The notes below the pieces were generated by a model. It did not search any database. It was not told the DNA's origin and worked only from the letters and a program-made list of their open reading frames with translations. Both the position numbers and the translations under genes were made by a program. A stretch of 64,000 nt of DNA from Winogradskyella sp. PC-19 (lineage in GTDB: Bacteria; Bacteroidota; Bacteroidia; Flavobacteriales; Flavobacteriaceae): contig NZ_CP019332.1 in assembly GCF_002163855.1 (NCBI RefSeq), positions 1,281,145 to 1,345,144 on the forward strand. The letters run 5' to 3'. Position 1 is the first letter of the stretch. Every line of letters starts with the position of its first letter. Below are positions 27,318 to 36,800 of the stretch, piece after piece.

Positions 27318-28975
27318 TCCAACACAAAACCTAAAGGTTTTCCTGTCGCGCCATTAGGGAAACTAATCCCCAATAATGCTGACATTGTAGGTGCGATATC
27401 AGGAATCACGGTTTTTTCTAATGTTTCACCATTCTTAATACCTTTTCCGAAAAATAGTAACGGTACATGAGTATCATAGTTAAGTCCACTACCATGAGTA
27501 GAACCTGTTCTACCGTAAGGAATATGAGCAATATCATTAACCACGATTACATCTCCAGAACGCTTTTGATTAAATCCATTTTGCAATAACATTTCTATTC
27601 CCGAAGTAAATTGTGTTGAGTTCATCGTTGTTGCTGTATAAACCTTTGAAATATTAGGATAACTAATCTGCTCATCAACCAAATCTTGTTCTACCTGATG
27701 AAGATTGAAATTAAGCTCTTTCAACTTTGCTTTGTTAAAGAAAATCTGATTATTACTTACATTCTCAACAACGTCTTTTGTTCCGTATTTTTCTTCTAAA
27801 AAAGCAGTGAATTTTTTCTTTCTAGCATTGAAATCTAAGTATCCTGCTGGTATTTTTACTGACTGTAAATATGCTGGCACTTCAACTGCGCCGTGGTCAG
27901 CAGTTAAAAAAACGGTATACTCACTTACGCCTACTTCAGAGTCTAAAAATTCAAAAAAACGTTCTAAATCTTTATCTAATCTTACGTATGTATCTTCTAT
28001 TTCTTTTGAGTTAACACCAAAATTATGACCGACATAATCAGTAGAAGAATAACTTAAGGTTAATACGTCTGTGATATTATCCTTTCCTAAAGCTTCGCCT
28101 TTTATTGCAGCAATTGCAAAATCTGTGGTTAAACTATTTCCATATGCTGTAGCTTTCAAAATATCAAAACCATCATTTTCGTCTTTTAATTTTGATAAAT
28201 CGTATGGGAAAGTTGCTTTTTCTTTTCCTTTGAAACCAGCTTCAAAATTATTATCATCACTGCCACTTTCTATATATGCATCTATATCATAAAGTGTGTC
28301 CCAAATTTTAAAATAAGACTCTGCCGTATTAGAATCATTAAAATCATTTACCCATTTAGGCAAATCGTTTCTGTAAAAAGAGCTTGTAATCCAAACACCT
28401 TCATCCTTACCATGAAACCAATATGCACCGTCAGCTGTATGGCCTGCTGGCAAGATAGCACCTCTATCTTTAATAGCAATACCAATTGTTTTACCTCGCA
28501 TTTGAGTAAATAATCTATTCTCGTCTGCAAAACTCGTCGTTAACATTCTATGTGGTGACATTTGACCTGCATCTGCATCTGTACCTATTGATTTTACATC
28601 CTCGTCGCCTGCACAATAGACTGTTTTTTTATCTACTTTATTGTACCAATTATTCGAAATAATACCATGATATTTTGGAGTCGTACCTGTAAAAACTGAA
28701 GCATGACCTGGACCAGTATATGTAGGCACATAATTAAAATGATTATTTTTACAGTTATAACCTTCTCTAATCATACGCTTAAAACCACCTTCTCCAAATT
28801 TAGAATCAAAACGTGTTAAGTAGTCATATCTCATTTGATCTACTACTATACCTACAACTAACTTAGGGTTTTTGGATTGAGATGTTATTAGTCTTTGATT
28901 TTGAACTACACTGTCTTGAGCATTACAAGATAATAACACAAAACATACAGAGTATATTAAAGCGATTTGTTTCAT
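27314..28975 (-). CDS. PafA-like alkaline phosphatase / type I phosphodiesterase family lipoprotein
   Basis: A 553-residue exported enzyme (lipobox CFVLLSC, cysteine 17) of the alkaline phosphatase superfamily. KLVVGIVVDQMRYDYLTRF holds the first metal aspartate. The nucleophile region reads YVPTYTGPGHASVFTGTTP, with threonine as nucleophile as in flavobacterial PafA, and later metal ligands are in VFLTADHGAVEVP and GSTHGSGLNYDTHVPLLFFG. It probably releases phosphate from organic esters outside the inner membrane. The start at 28975 is chosen because it gives a normal signal peptide; an ATG 18 bases upstream is also in frame. A TATTTTTG element lies at 29002-29009 on the minus strand. Confidence 0.92.
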   Translation of the reverse strand: MKQIALIYSVCFVLLSCNAQDSVVQNQRLITSQSKNPKLVVGIVVDQMRYDYLTRFDSKFGEGGFKRMIREGYNCKNNHFNYVPTYTGPGHASVFTGTTPKYHGIISNNWYNKVDKKTVYCAGDEDVKSIGTDADAGQMSPHRMLTTSFADENRLFTQMRGKTIGIAIKDRGAILPAGHTADGAYWFHGKDEGVWITSSFYRNDLPKWVNDFNDSNTAESYFKIWDTLYDIDAYIESGSDDNNFEAGFKGKEKATFPYDLSKLKDENDGFDILKATAYGNSLTTDFAIAAIKGEALGKDNITDVLTLSYSSTDYVGHNFGVNSKEIEDTYVRLDKDLERFFEFLDSEVGVSEYTVFLTADHGAVEVPAYLQSVKIPAGYLDFNARKKKFTAFLEEKYGTKDVVENVSNNQIFFNKAKLKELNFNLHQVEQDLVDEQISYPNISKVYTATTMNSTQFTSGIEMLLQNGFNQKRSGDVIVVNDIAHIPYGRTGSTHGSGLNYDTHVPLLFFGKGIKNGETLEKTVIPDIAPTMSALLGISFPNGATGKPLGFVLD

Positions 28976-29089
28976 ATGGTAATTGAATAACAATTGAGGT
29001 GCAAAAATAGAATATTATAACCGATGTTAATTTAATAAATCATTAATTAACGCATAGTTTTTCATAATTTAGCGTCAATAAATGACTAT

Positions 29090-29827
29090 ATGAAATACCT
29101 ACACAATATTGGTGTTTACTTTTTAATGATTAAAGATATGTTTCGCAAACCTACCAAATGGTCTGTAATGCGTACATTAATCCTTAAAGATATTGATGAC
29201 TTAATTATCAACTCCTTAGGTATAGTTGCTTTTATTTCATTTTTTGTTGGTGGTGTTGTCGCCATACAAACATCACTAAATATATCAAATCCTTTGATTC
29301 CAAAATATCTAGTTGGCTTTGCGACTAGACAATCAATAATACTAGAATTTGCACCAACATTTATATCTATAATTATGGCAGGTAAGGTTGGATCTTTCAT
29401 AACATCTAGCATTGGAACTATGCGAGTAACTGAACAAATAGACGCACTCGAAGTTATGGGTATAAACGCCTTAAATTATTTAGTATTCCCAAAATTTATT
29501 GCACTTTCACTCTATCCTTTTATTATATCAATTGCTATGTTTTTGGGTGTTTTAGGTGGATTAGCTGCATGTGTTTATGGTGGTTACGGTACGCTTGAAG
29601 ATTATATTGAAGGTATTCAAACCGATTTTATACCTTTTCATATTATATATGCTTTTTTAAAGACGCTTGTGTTTGCTTTTTTATTGGCAACAATACCTTC
29701 TTTTTATGGCTATTATATGAAAGGTGGTGCTCTTGAAGTTGGTAAAGCAAGTACAACATCATTTGTTTGGACCAGTGTTGTTATCATTTTAGCAAATTAC
29801 TTTTTAACCAGTTTACTTTTAGGCTAA
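29090..29827 (+). CDS. MlaE-type ABC transporter permease
   Basis: A 245-residue inner-membrane permease of the MlaE/YrbE family, with five or so membrane helices and the characteristic LALEVMGIN-like segment (TEQIDALEVMGINALNYLVFPKFIAL). In Gram-negative bacteria this permease works with an MlaF ATPase and an MCE protein to move phospholipids between the membranes. The ATPase gene follows with a one-base TAATG overlap. No MCE-domain gene lies next to the pair in this window. Confidence 0.93.
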   Translation: MKYLHNIGVYFLMIKDMFRKPTKWSVMRTLILKDIDDLIINSLGIVAFISFFVGGVVAIQTSLNISNPLIPKYLVGFATRQSIILEFAPTFISIIMAGKVGSFITSSIGTMRVTEQIDALEVMGINALNYLVFPKFIALSLYPFIISIAMFLGVLGGLAACVYGGYGTLEDYIEGIQTDFIPFHIIYAFLKTLVFAFLLATIPSFYGYYMKGGALEVGKASTTSFVWTSVVIILANYFLTSLLLG

Positions 29828-30594
29828 TGATAGAAGTTAAAGATTTACATAAGTCGTTTGGAGAAGCACATATCCTAAAGGGTATTAGTACTAGTTTTGA
29901 GAAAGGGAAAACTAATCTTATTATTGGTCAGAGTGGTTCTGGTAAAACGGTTTTTCTTAAGTGCTTACTTGGTCTTTTTGAATACGAAGAAGGAACAATT
30001 GCCTATGAAGGGCGAATCATGAAAGATTTGACACCAAATGAAAAGCGTGATTTACGAGCTCAAATAGGTATGGTATTTCAGGGAAGCGCGTTGTTTGATT
30101 CTATGACTATAGCAGAAAATGTTATGTTTCCGCTTAGGATGTTTACAAAACAAAGTAAAAGTGAGATGGAAGATCGTGTGAATTTTGTTCTAAAACGAGT
30201 AAATCTTCCTGATGCACATAACAAAATGCCTAGTGAGGCTTCTGGTGGTATGCAAAAGCGAGTAGCAATTGCACGTGCAATAGTCAATAATCCAAAATAC
30301 TTATTTTGTGACGAACCAAATTCTGGACTTGACCCTAGAACTGCTATTGTTATTGATAACCTTATTCAAGAAATCACAGATGAATACCAAATGACAACTG
30401 TGATTAACTCTCATGACATGAATTCTGTTATGGAAATTGGTGAAAAAATTGTTTTCCTAAAAGATGGACTTAAAGAATGGGAAGGCTCTAAAGAGACAAT
30501 TTTTAGAACAGAAAATAAAGCAGTTACAGACTTTGTTTACTCTTCTAATTTATTCAAAAAAGTAAGAAAGATGTATATTGAAGAGAATCAATAA
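29827..30594 (+). CDS. MlaF-type ABC transporter ATP-binding protein
   Basis: A 255-residue ATPase with Walker A GQSGSGKT at 34-41, signature ASGGMQKRVAIARAI, Walker B YLFCDEPNSGLD and the switch histidine in VINSHDMNSV. It energises the MlaE-type permease encoded just upstream. The ATG at 29827 shares its A with the TAA stop of the permease gene, so translation is coupled; a longer frame from 29767 would lie wholly inside the permease gene. Confidence 0.94.
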   Translation: MIEVKDLHKSFGEAHILKGISTSFEKGKTNLIIGQSGSGKTVFLKCLLGLFEYEEGTIAYEGRIMKDLTPNEKRDLRAQIGMVFQGSALFDSMTIAENVMFPLRMFTKQSKSEMEDRVNFVLKRVNLPDAHNKMPSEASGGMQKRVAIARAIVNNPKYLFCDEPNSGLDPRTAIVIDNLIQEITDEYQMTTVINSHDMNSVMEIGEKIVFLKDGLKEWEGSKETIFRTENKAVTDFVYSSNLFKKVRKMYIEENQ

Positions 30595-30595
30595 G

Positions 30596-32071
30596 CTAAT
30601 CGCGTTTAACCCTTATTTTATCTGTCTTCAAAACTTGTTTTAACCAAGAGTATAATTCTTTTTCTTTTACCAATACAAGACTATCACTTAGCGTAGCTTT
30701 CCAAGCTATGTTAGCAACATTCAAAGTATCTATTTTTATAAAATCTTTTGATTCTAACATTTTACCATAACTAAAATATTCTAAGTCTATAAATCTAATT
30801 TTGGCGTCTTTAGCTAACGTAGAAAATGGGAAGTCTTCTCTATTATTTGACTCTAGTTGTTGGTTTAGCCCAGTGATATTTTCCTTAAGTTCTACTATTT
30901 CTTTTTGTAAGCCAGATATAATATTGTCTTTTTCATCTAGGTCGGTGATGGCTCTATCGTAAGCATCTGAAATTTTATCTATACTCCTATTTTTATTACC
31001 AATAATATCTAAACTCCAGTCACTTATGTATTCATAATTTTTCAGCTCATTTCGTAAATCTGTTTCTGTAGCTAAAGCTATTTCTCCATTAAAATAAAGA
31101 GTCAAAGTCTTATTATCATAATCCGGTATTGGTCTCTGTAGCCACAAATCAATATTAGACTCTACTTCGTTTTTCATAAATGCCTCATAATCATTTTCCA
31201 TACGAGTCTCTTTTATAAAATCAATAAACTTTATCATTGGCCAAATCATTACAAGTATGGCTACTAAAGAAGCTAATTGAGATATGCGCTTTCTCTTTTT
31301 TGAATTCGCATATTTAATCATTGGAAAGCGTAGTATTTTTAAAACCAAAAATGTTGCCAATGCAATAAATATGGTATTGATAGTAAATAAATACATAGCT
31401 CCTACGAACGCTGGCCAATCATTTGCTAAGCCGTATCCTGCTACACAAAGAGGCGGCATTAAAGCAGTAGCAATAGCTACACCAAAAATAACTGATGCTA
31501 TAGTACCTTTTTTAGTTCTTGCTATAATAAGTGCTAAACCACCAAAGAATGCAATTAAGACATCTCTTATATCTGGCTTTGTCCTTGCAAATATTTCGTT
31601 ATTTCCAAGGTCTGCTGTTGGAAAAAACTTAAAGAATAAAAAGGCCGTTAACAAACTTAACACAATCATGATTGCTAAGTTTATTAATGACTTTTTCAAA
31701 GTGTCAATATCATTGATAGCTATGGACATACCAATACCTAAGATTGGTCCCATTAAAGGCGAAATTAACATCGCTCCAATAACAACAGCTGTTGAGTTAG
31801 CATTTAACCCTACAGAAGCCACCATTATTGAACAAACTAAAATCCAAGCTGTTGCACCTTTAAAAGAAATATCTGCTTTTATAGCGGCTACAGTTGCATC
31901 TCTATCGGTATCATCTCTAAAATCTAGTAACTCACTCAGAAAACCGGAAACACTTGCAAAAAGTCCTTTCGCGTCTTGCCTTACGGCTTCTTTTTTTTCT
32001 TTTACAGATTTGTCTTTGTCGATTTGTTTATTTTCTTCATCAGAAAAATTGAATTTATTCTCTTCACTCAT
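30596..32071 (-). CDS. DUF389 family membrane protein
   Basis: A 491-residue protein. Residues about 60-270 hold the DUF389/TIGR00341 membrane domain (IMVASVGLNANSTAVVIGAMLISPLMGPILGIGMSIAINDIDTL and GFALIIARTKKG-like loops), with some six helices. The C-terminal ~220 residues are soluble, with a coiled-coil stretch (DEKDNIISGLQKEIVELKENITGLNQQLESNN). The function of the family is unknown. It starts 2 bases after the mannose-1-phosphate guanylyltransferase stop on the same strand, so they are probably co-transcribed. Confidence 0.87.
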   Translation of the reverse strand: MSEENKFNFSDEENKQIDKDKSVKEKKEAVRQDAKGLFASVSGFLSELLDFRDDTDRDATVAAIKADISFKGATAWILVCSIMVASVGLNANSTAVVIGAMLISPLMGPILGIGMSIAINDIDTLKKSLINLAIMIVLSLLTAFLFFKFFPTADLGNNEIFARTKPDIRDVLIAFFGGLALIIARTKKGTIASVIFGVAIATALMPPLCVAGYGLANDWPAFVGAMYLFTINTIFIALATFLVLKILRFPMIKYANSKKRKRISQLASLVAILVMIWPMIKFIDFIKETRMENDYEAFMKNEVESNIDLWLQRPIPDYDNKTLTLYFNGEIALATETDLRNELKNYEYISDWSLDIIGNKNRSIDKISDAYDRAITDLDEKDNIISGLQKEIVELKENITGLNQQLESNNREDFPFSTLAKDAKIRFIDLEYFSYGKMLESKDFIKIDTLNVANIAWKATLSDSLVLVKEKELYSWLKQVLKTDKIRVKRD

Positions 32072-32073
32072 AA

Positions 32074-33156
32074 TTATCCATATTGTTCTCCAAACTTATC
32101 CTTAACTGCCTGTAAAACTTTTTTTATGTCTTGCTCTTTAGTTTTAGGAAAGATAAGTAAAACTTCATCTTTATCTACAATTATGTAATCCTTAAGTCCG
32201 TCTATAACGACAACTTTGTCGTTTTTAGTTCGTATCATATTACCTGAAGCATCTTCTGTCAAAGTCTTTGCATTAACTATAGCATTATCCGAAGTGTCTT
32301 TATCAAGTTTATCATAAAGACTTCCCCAAGTACCTAAATCATTCCAATCGAAAGTTGCTGGAATAACATAAACATTTTTACTCTTTTCCATGATGGCATA
32401 ATCTACAGAAATATTTTCTGCCTTCTCATAATTATCCCTAATGAAATCATCTTCAAATTCAGTATTATAGACAGGTATTCCTGTTTTAAATAGTTGAAAT
32501 AATTTAGGTTGATTATTTTCAAATGTTTCAACTACAGTTTTAACGCTCCACATGAAAATACCTGCATTCCACAAAAAATTACCTTGACTCAAAAACGATT
32601 TCGCAGTTTGATAATCTGGTTTTTCACGAAATTGATTAACTGACTTAATATTTGATTTAGAATCTTTGTCATATTCTATATATCCATATCCTGTATTTGG
32701 AAAGGTAGGAGTTATTCCCAAAGTCATTAATGCTTTATTATCTGAGCAATAATCAAAAGCTTGCTGAACGTTATCAGTAAATGAAGCTTCATCCTCTATC
32801 CAATGATCGCTTGGAGCGACAATCATAACTGCATCTGGATTCTCTTTCTGAATTTTTAAAGATGCATATAAAATACACGGTGCTGTATTACGCATCGCAG
32901 GTTCTAAAACTACTTGACGCTTTGTAACGTTTGGTAATTGTTCAAAGACAAAATCATTATAACGCTCATTTGTTAGAATGAAAATATTTTCTTCTGGAAT
33001 AAGCTTTGCTAAACGATTAAAAGTTTTTTGAATCAGTGTATCTCCAGTTCCTAGCATATCGTGAAACTGCTTTGGAAAATCCTGTGTACTGACAGGCCAA
33101 AATCGGGAACCGACTCCACCAGCCATTAAAATTGCATAATAATTCTTGTTCTTCAT
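32074..33156 (-). CDS. manC: Mannose-1-phosphate guanylyltransferase
   Basis: A 360-residue nucleotidyltransferase making GDP-mannose from GTP and mannose-1-phosphate, a precursor of surface glycans and of GDP-fucose. The N-terminal AILMAGGVGSRFWPVSTQDFPKQF is the family signature (G-G-x-G-x-R-x-W-P), and FVEKP-like FREKPDYQTAKSFL plus NAGIFMWSV follow. It lacks the C-terminal isomerase domain of the longer bifunctional form. It lies in a run with the SprT-like gene upstream and the DUF389 gene downstream. Confidence 0.92.
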   Translation of the reverse strand: MKNKNYYAILMAGGVGSRFWPVSTQDFPKQFHDMLGTGDTLIQKTFNRLAKLIPEENIFILTNERYNDFVFEQLPNVTKRQVVLEPAMRNTAPCILYASLKIQKENPDAVMIVAPSDHWIEDEASFTDNVQQAFDYCSDNKALMTLGITPTFPNTGYGYIEYDKDSKSNIKSVNQFREKPDYQTAKSFLSQGNFLWNAGIFMWSVKTVVETFENNQPKLFQLFKTGIPVYNTEFEDDFIRDNYEKAENISVDYAIMEKSKNVYVIPATFDWNDLGTWGSLYDKLDKDTSDNAIVNAKTLTEDASGNMIRTKNDKVVVIDGLKDYIIVDKDEVLLIFPKTKEQDIKKVLQAVKDKFGEQYG

Positions 33157-33187
33157 GAAAATTAGTTTTGACCTGTACTTCTGAATT

Positions 33188-33787
33188 TTAATTATCTAAT
33201 AATTCCACTTCAGCATTTGGATTAAACAAATATAACTTACCTGAACCTATTTCTAAGCACTCATAACGTTTTCTACGCTTTGCGCCTTTCTTAAATATAC
33301 GTCCATTATAAAGCTTAAATGTTACACCTTCTTCTATTTCGAAGATATAAGTTTTATCATTGTCTTCATCATATTGTTTTAACGCCAATGCCAAATGGAT
33401 GTCTGTATCACTAGAAGCCTTTGGATTTTTAAAATGTTTTGCTAATAACGGCAGTAAGTCTTTTGGAAATATTTTCGGATTTAAAAAGGGTAACATTAAA
33501 TGCTGAAAGCTCTGTTTCCACTCTTTACCGTGAGGTTTTATAAAACGACCATGTTTTTGATATGCCTCTAAGTGAGCTATCTCATGAATCAATGTCACTA
33601 AAAACCTATACAAGTTAAGATTAGAGTTTACTGTAATCTGATGTTGGCCGTTTGGTAACTTTCGGTAATCACCATGCCTTGTTTTACGCTCTTTTTTGAC
33701 TTTAATAGATAGATTATCATTACTAATTAAATCTTGAATTAATGGTATTGCCTGTTGAGGGATATAATCAAAAAGTGTTTTTTGCAT
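33188..33787 (-). CDS. SprT-like domain protein
   Basis: A 199-residue protein with the zinc metalloprotease motif HEIAHLEAYQKHGRFIKPHGKEW, matching the SprT/SprT-like domain (H-E-x-x-H plus a further histidine). Eukaryotic relatives cut DNA-protein crosslinks; the role of the bacterial form is not established. No zinc-ribbon cysteines are seen at the C-terminus. It is 31 bases upstream of manC on the same strand and 16 bases downstream of the haloperoxidase fusion's reading direction neighbour at 33804. Confidence 0.85.
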   Translation of the reverse strand: MQKTLFDYIPQQAIPLIQDLISNDNLSIKVKKERKTRHGDYRKLPNGQHQITVNSNLNLYRFLVTLIHEIAHLEAYQKHGRFIKPHGKEWKQSFQHLMLPFLNPKIFPKDLLPLLAKHFKNPKASSDTDIHLALALKQYDEDNDKTYIFEIEEGVTFKLYNGRIFKKGAKRRKRYECLEIGSGKLYLFNPNAEVELLDN

Positions 33788-33803
33788 TGAGTTAGGCTAA
33801 TTT

Positions 33804-36800
33804 CTATCTATTAACAACTACCATAGTAGATCTACTATTCACTCGAAGTAAATATAAACCTGATGAGGCATTTTTTAGCTTTATACTAGTAATTCCATTA
33901 TCAGGATTAAAATCTTTTTGAGTAAAATCAATTTTACGACCTCTAATATCAAAGACATTTATCACATCCTCACTTGATGTTTGGGTAATAAAAAACTGTT
34001 GGTTACTTGTTGGATTTGGATAAATCTTTTGTTTAGTAATGTCAACATCATCAGAACTTAAGTTTGCTTGGAAATAAGGTATAGCAAAATCAAATGTATC
34101 ATCAGCAACTTGTTGGCCGATAAATCTTCCAGGAATATCATCCGCTGGCGGATGAATTCCACCCCAAATACGTGATAAGCTTGTTTGATCTGATGCATCT
34201 CTATAGGTAGCCCATTGTAAGACTATGTCTTGAGAAGGTCCTTTTTCAAAGACTAAAAACTCGTCTTTTTTAGCTATAAACTCTCCTATTCCTCCTGGAA
34301 AAAAAGGATCTCCAGTAAGCTTAGTTAAAATCTCTGAAGCTGCTCTAGAAAAAGTTGAGTGACCAGACACATATCCTGCAAAAGGTGGTGTAACAAATGT
34401 CGGTCGTTGATATGGATACCAATCTTCTGCCAAAATCCAACCAACACCTGCGGTATCAGTTGTTGGGTCATTAATAAAATCATGACCTTTCCAAGTGTAT
34501 AGTTTTATTTTATCAATGTGTTGACCAAAAAAGCCTTCTAAAGGATCACCTGCTTCAACTAATTCGATATATCCTGGAATTAGTTTAAAACCAGAGACGC
34601 TATAATTTGGCAACATTGGGTCACTACTTTGTCCTTGTTCTGCTCCCATGTAACGGATTGCAGATATTGGTCTTACATAATCGTACCACCCTTTTACACT
34701 CCAAGCTGAAATAGCAGAATCGTGCATTGCACCACCAAGAATAAAATACGCTTTAACATCCCATTCTAGTGCTTCCAAAATTTCACCTTGACCTTGAAAA
34801 CGCTTTTCAAATAGAGGATGGTCATTTACATAATTTAATATTGTAAACCAATGTCCTGGAGGTGTTTCAGAATCTGGACCATCAGCCCAAAATTCAGCTA
34901 AAACTCTTGCATAATCTGCTCGAGGTACAGTATTATTTTCGTAAGCAGCAGAAGTTACAGGATTCATAGAATGACCTGTACCAATATCACCTCCATCTGT
35001 AAAATTATAAAAAGAAGGGTAATCTACTGCACTTGTTGGAAAGTTAGCAATATCAGTATTACCGATAGCTCCTGGCGAAATATCAATCATAACACCATCT
35101 GATGGATCCATATGTGATTGCCAAACAGACACCATAGAAAAACCCCATTTGTATTGCTCGCTTTCTATGTCTTCGATTGTCGTGTTAATTTGGGGAGGAG
35201 TTATCGGATTATGAAAAACACGATAGTCATCTCCATCTCTATTAAATACAGTAACGTCTTCTTCCTTTAAAGCAAAACCATTAACATTTCCCCATTCTGG
35301 ACTTAAAAATTCTGGCACATTACCTTCAACGACATTACCACCTTGATCTATAAAAGTGTCTAATCCTAACGGCTGCCATCTGTTCGGGTCTACCATTGGC
35401 GGATTATTACTAATCTCTAAATTATAGGCTTGATTAATTGGTTCATAATAGTCATTATCAAATCCTGTAACTTCTCTTGAACCATCTTGCAAACCGTAAT
35501 CTATAATTGTCTGAGCAACAAAATTACCTAGACTAGCTGCATCTCCTGTATTATAAAGTAGTGAGGTAAGAGATGTATCATAGCCTAGACTACTCATTAA
35601 TAAATCTATGCGGTCTTGGTTTGCCTGCGCTCCTGGAGAATTTTGAAAACGATAAGACAATAATCTATACATGGCATAACTTATCGCCTTTTTTGTAGAT
35701 TCATCATCTGATTCTTGAGGCGTAAAGTCTTCCAATGTACTCGAAAATCCATGGACTGTATCTCCAATAAGATATGGTGTAGCTTTATCACTGTTATATA
35801 AAGCCCAAATATCAAACATAGCAACACTGGTATGAAATAAGTTGCGAGCATGAACTGTTGGACGCGCAAAATCTCCACGAATGGCACTAAGTAATGCCTC
35901 ATTCCATAATCGGGATATTGAAACATTTGAAGGTAAATTATTTGCTGAAAGTGTAATGTTTATTGTCTCTGTTAAACTTGAGCAATTACTATCCATTTCT
36001 GTCACAGAAATTGTTCCTTGAGGCTCAATCTCCCATAATACCGTTATTGTATTTGTGCCTTGACCACTTAATAATTCTCCACCTTCAACATGCCAATCTG
36101 CAGTTGAACCAGCGGATATTGAATAAGAATATGTTTCTGTACTATAATACCCAGCATCAATATTACCTACTATACTTTGTGATTGTAGATATGTACAATT
36201 GCCGTCATCTAAGGTTGCTAATGGGTTATAATTACATGAAATTGAATCTGTACAGCCATAAACTTTTTGACTAGGCAAGATGTTTAAATTTGTAATTGAA
36301 TCACCTTCTACAGCTTTAAAAGTCGCGTTTACAACAAGTGCACTATTGCTACTATTATACGTTTCTACCAAACCAGAGGGCCAAGTGATTTCTATTGAAG
36401 TAATACTCGTTTCATCATCTAAACCAAAGTGAATAGCCTGTAAACTCTGACCCAAAAACCCAACACCAGAATGATATCTAATTATTGTTTCTGAAGATGT
36501 TGTCAATTTTATGATTGTACCAATAGCATCCCTATTTGATGTTGTGCCTTCTAATTGTAATTTAAAATAATTTTTTGCAGAAGTTACATCATCATAATTC
36601 AATAAAGTATTTTCATATAAAAATGAAGTCTGATTACTGTTTGTAATAAACAAATCAATATCTCCATCATTATCATAATCGAAATCTACAGCTTCAACAC
36701 TAACTGTTTGCGTATTTAAACCTAAAGTTGCTGACGCATCTTCGAATGTATTCATTCCTTCAGCATGTAAGTTTTTGAAATAAAAATTTGGTTCCGTGCT

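Noticed and set aside
31284-32105. Long plus-strand open frame of 273 codons
   Set aside because: It lies antisense to the DUF389 gene, whose protein is clearly conserved; the plus-strand product has no recognisable domain.
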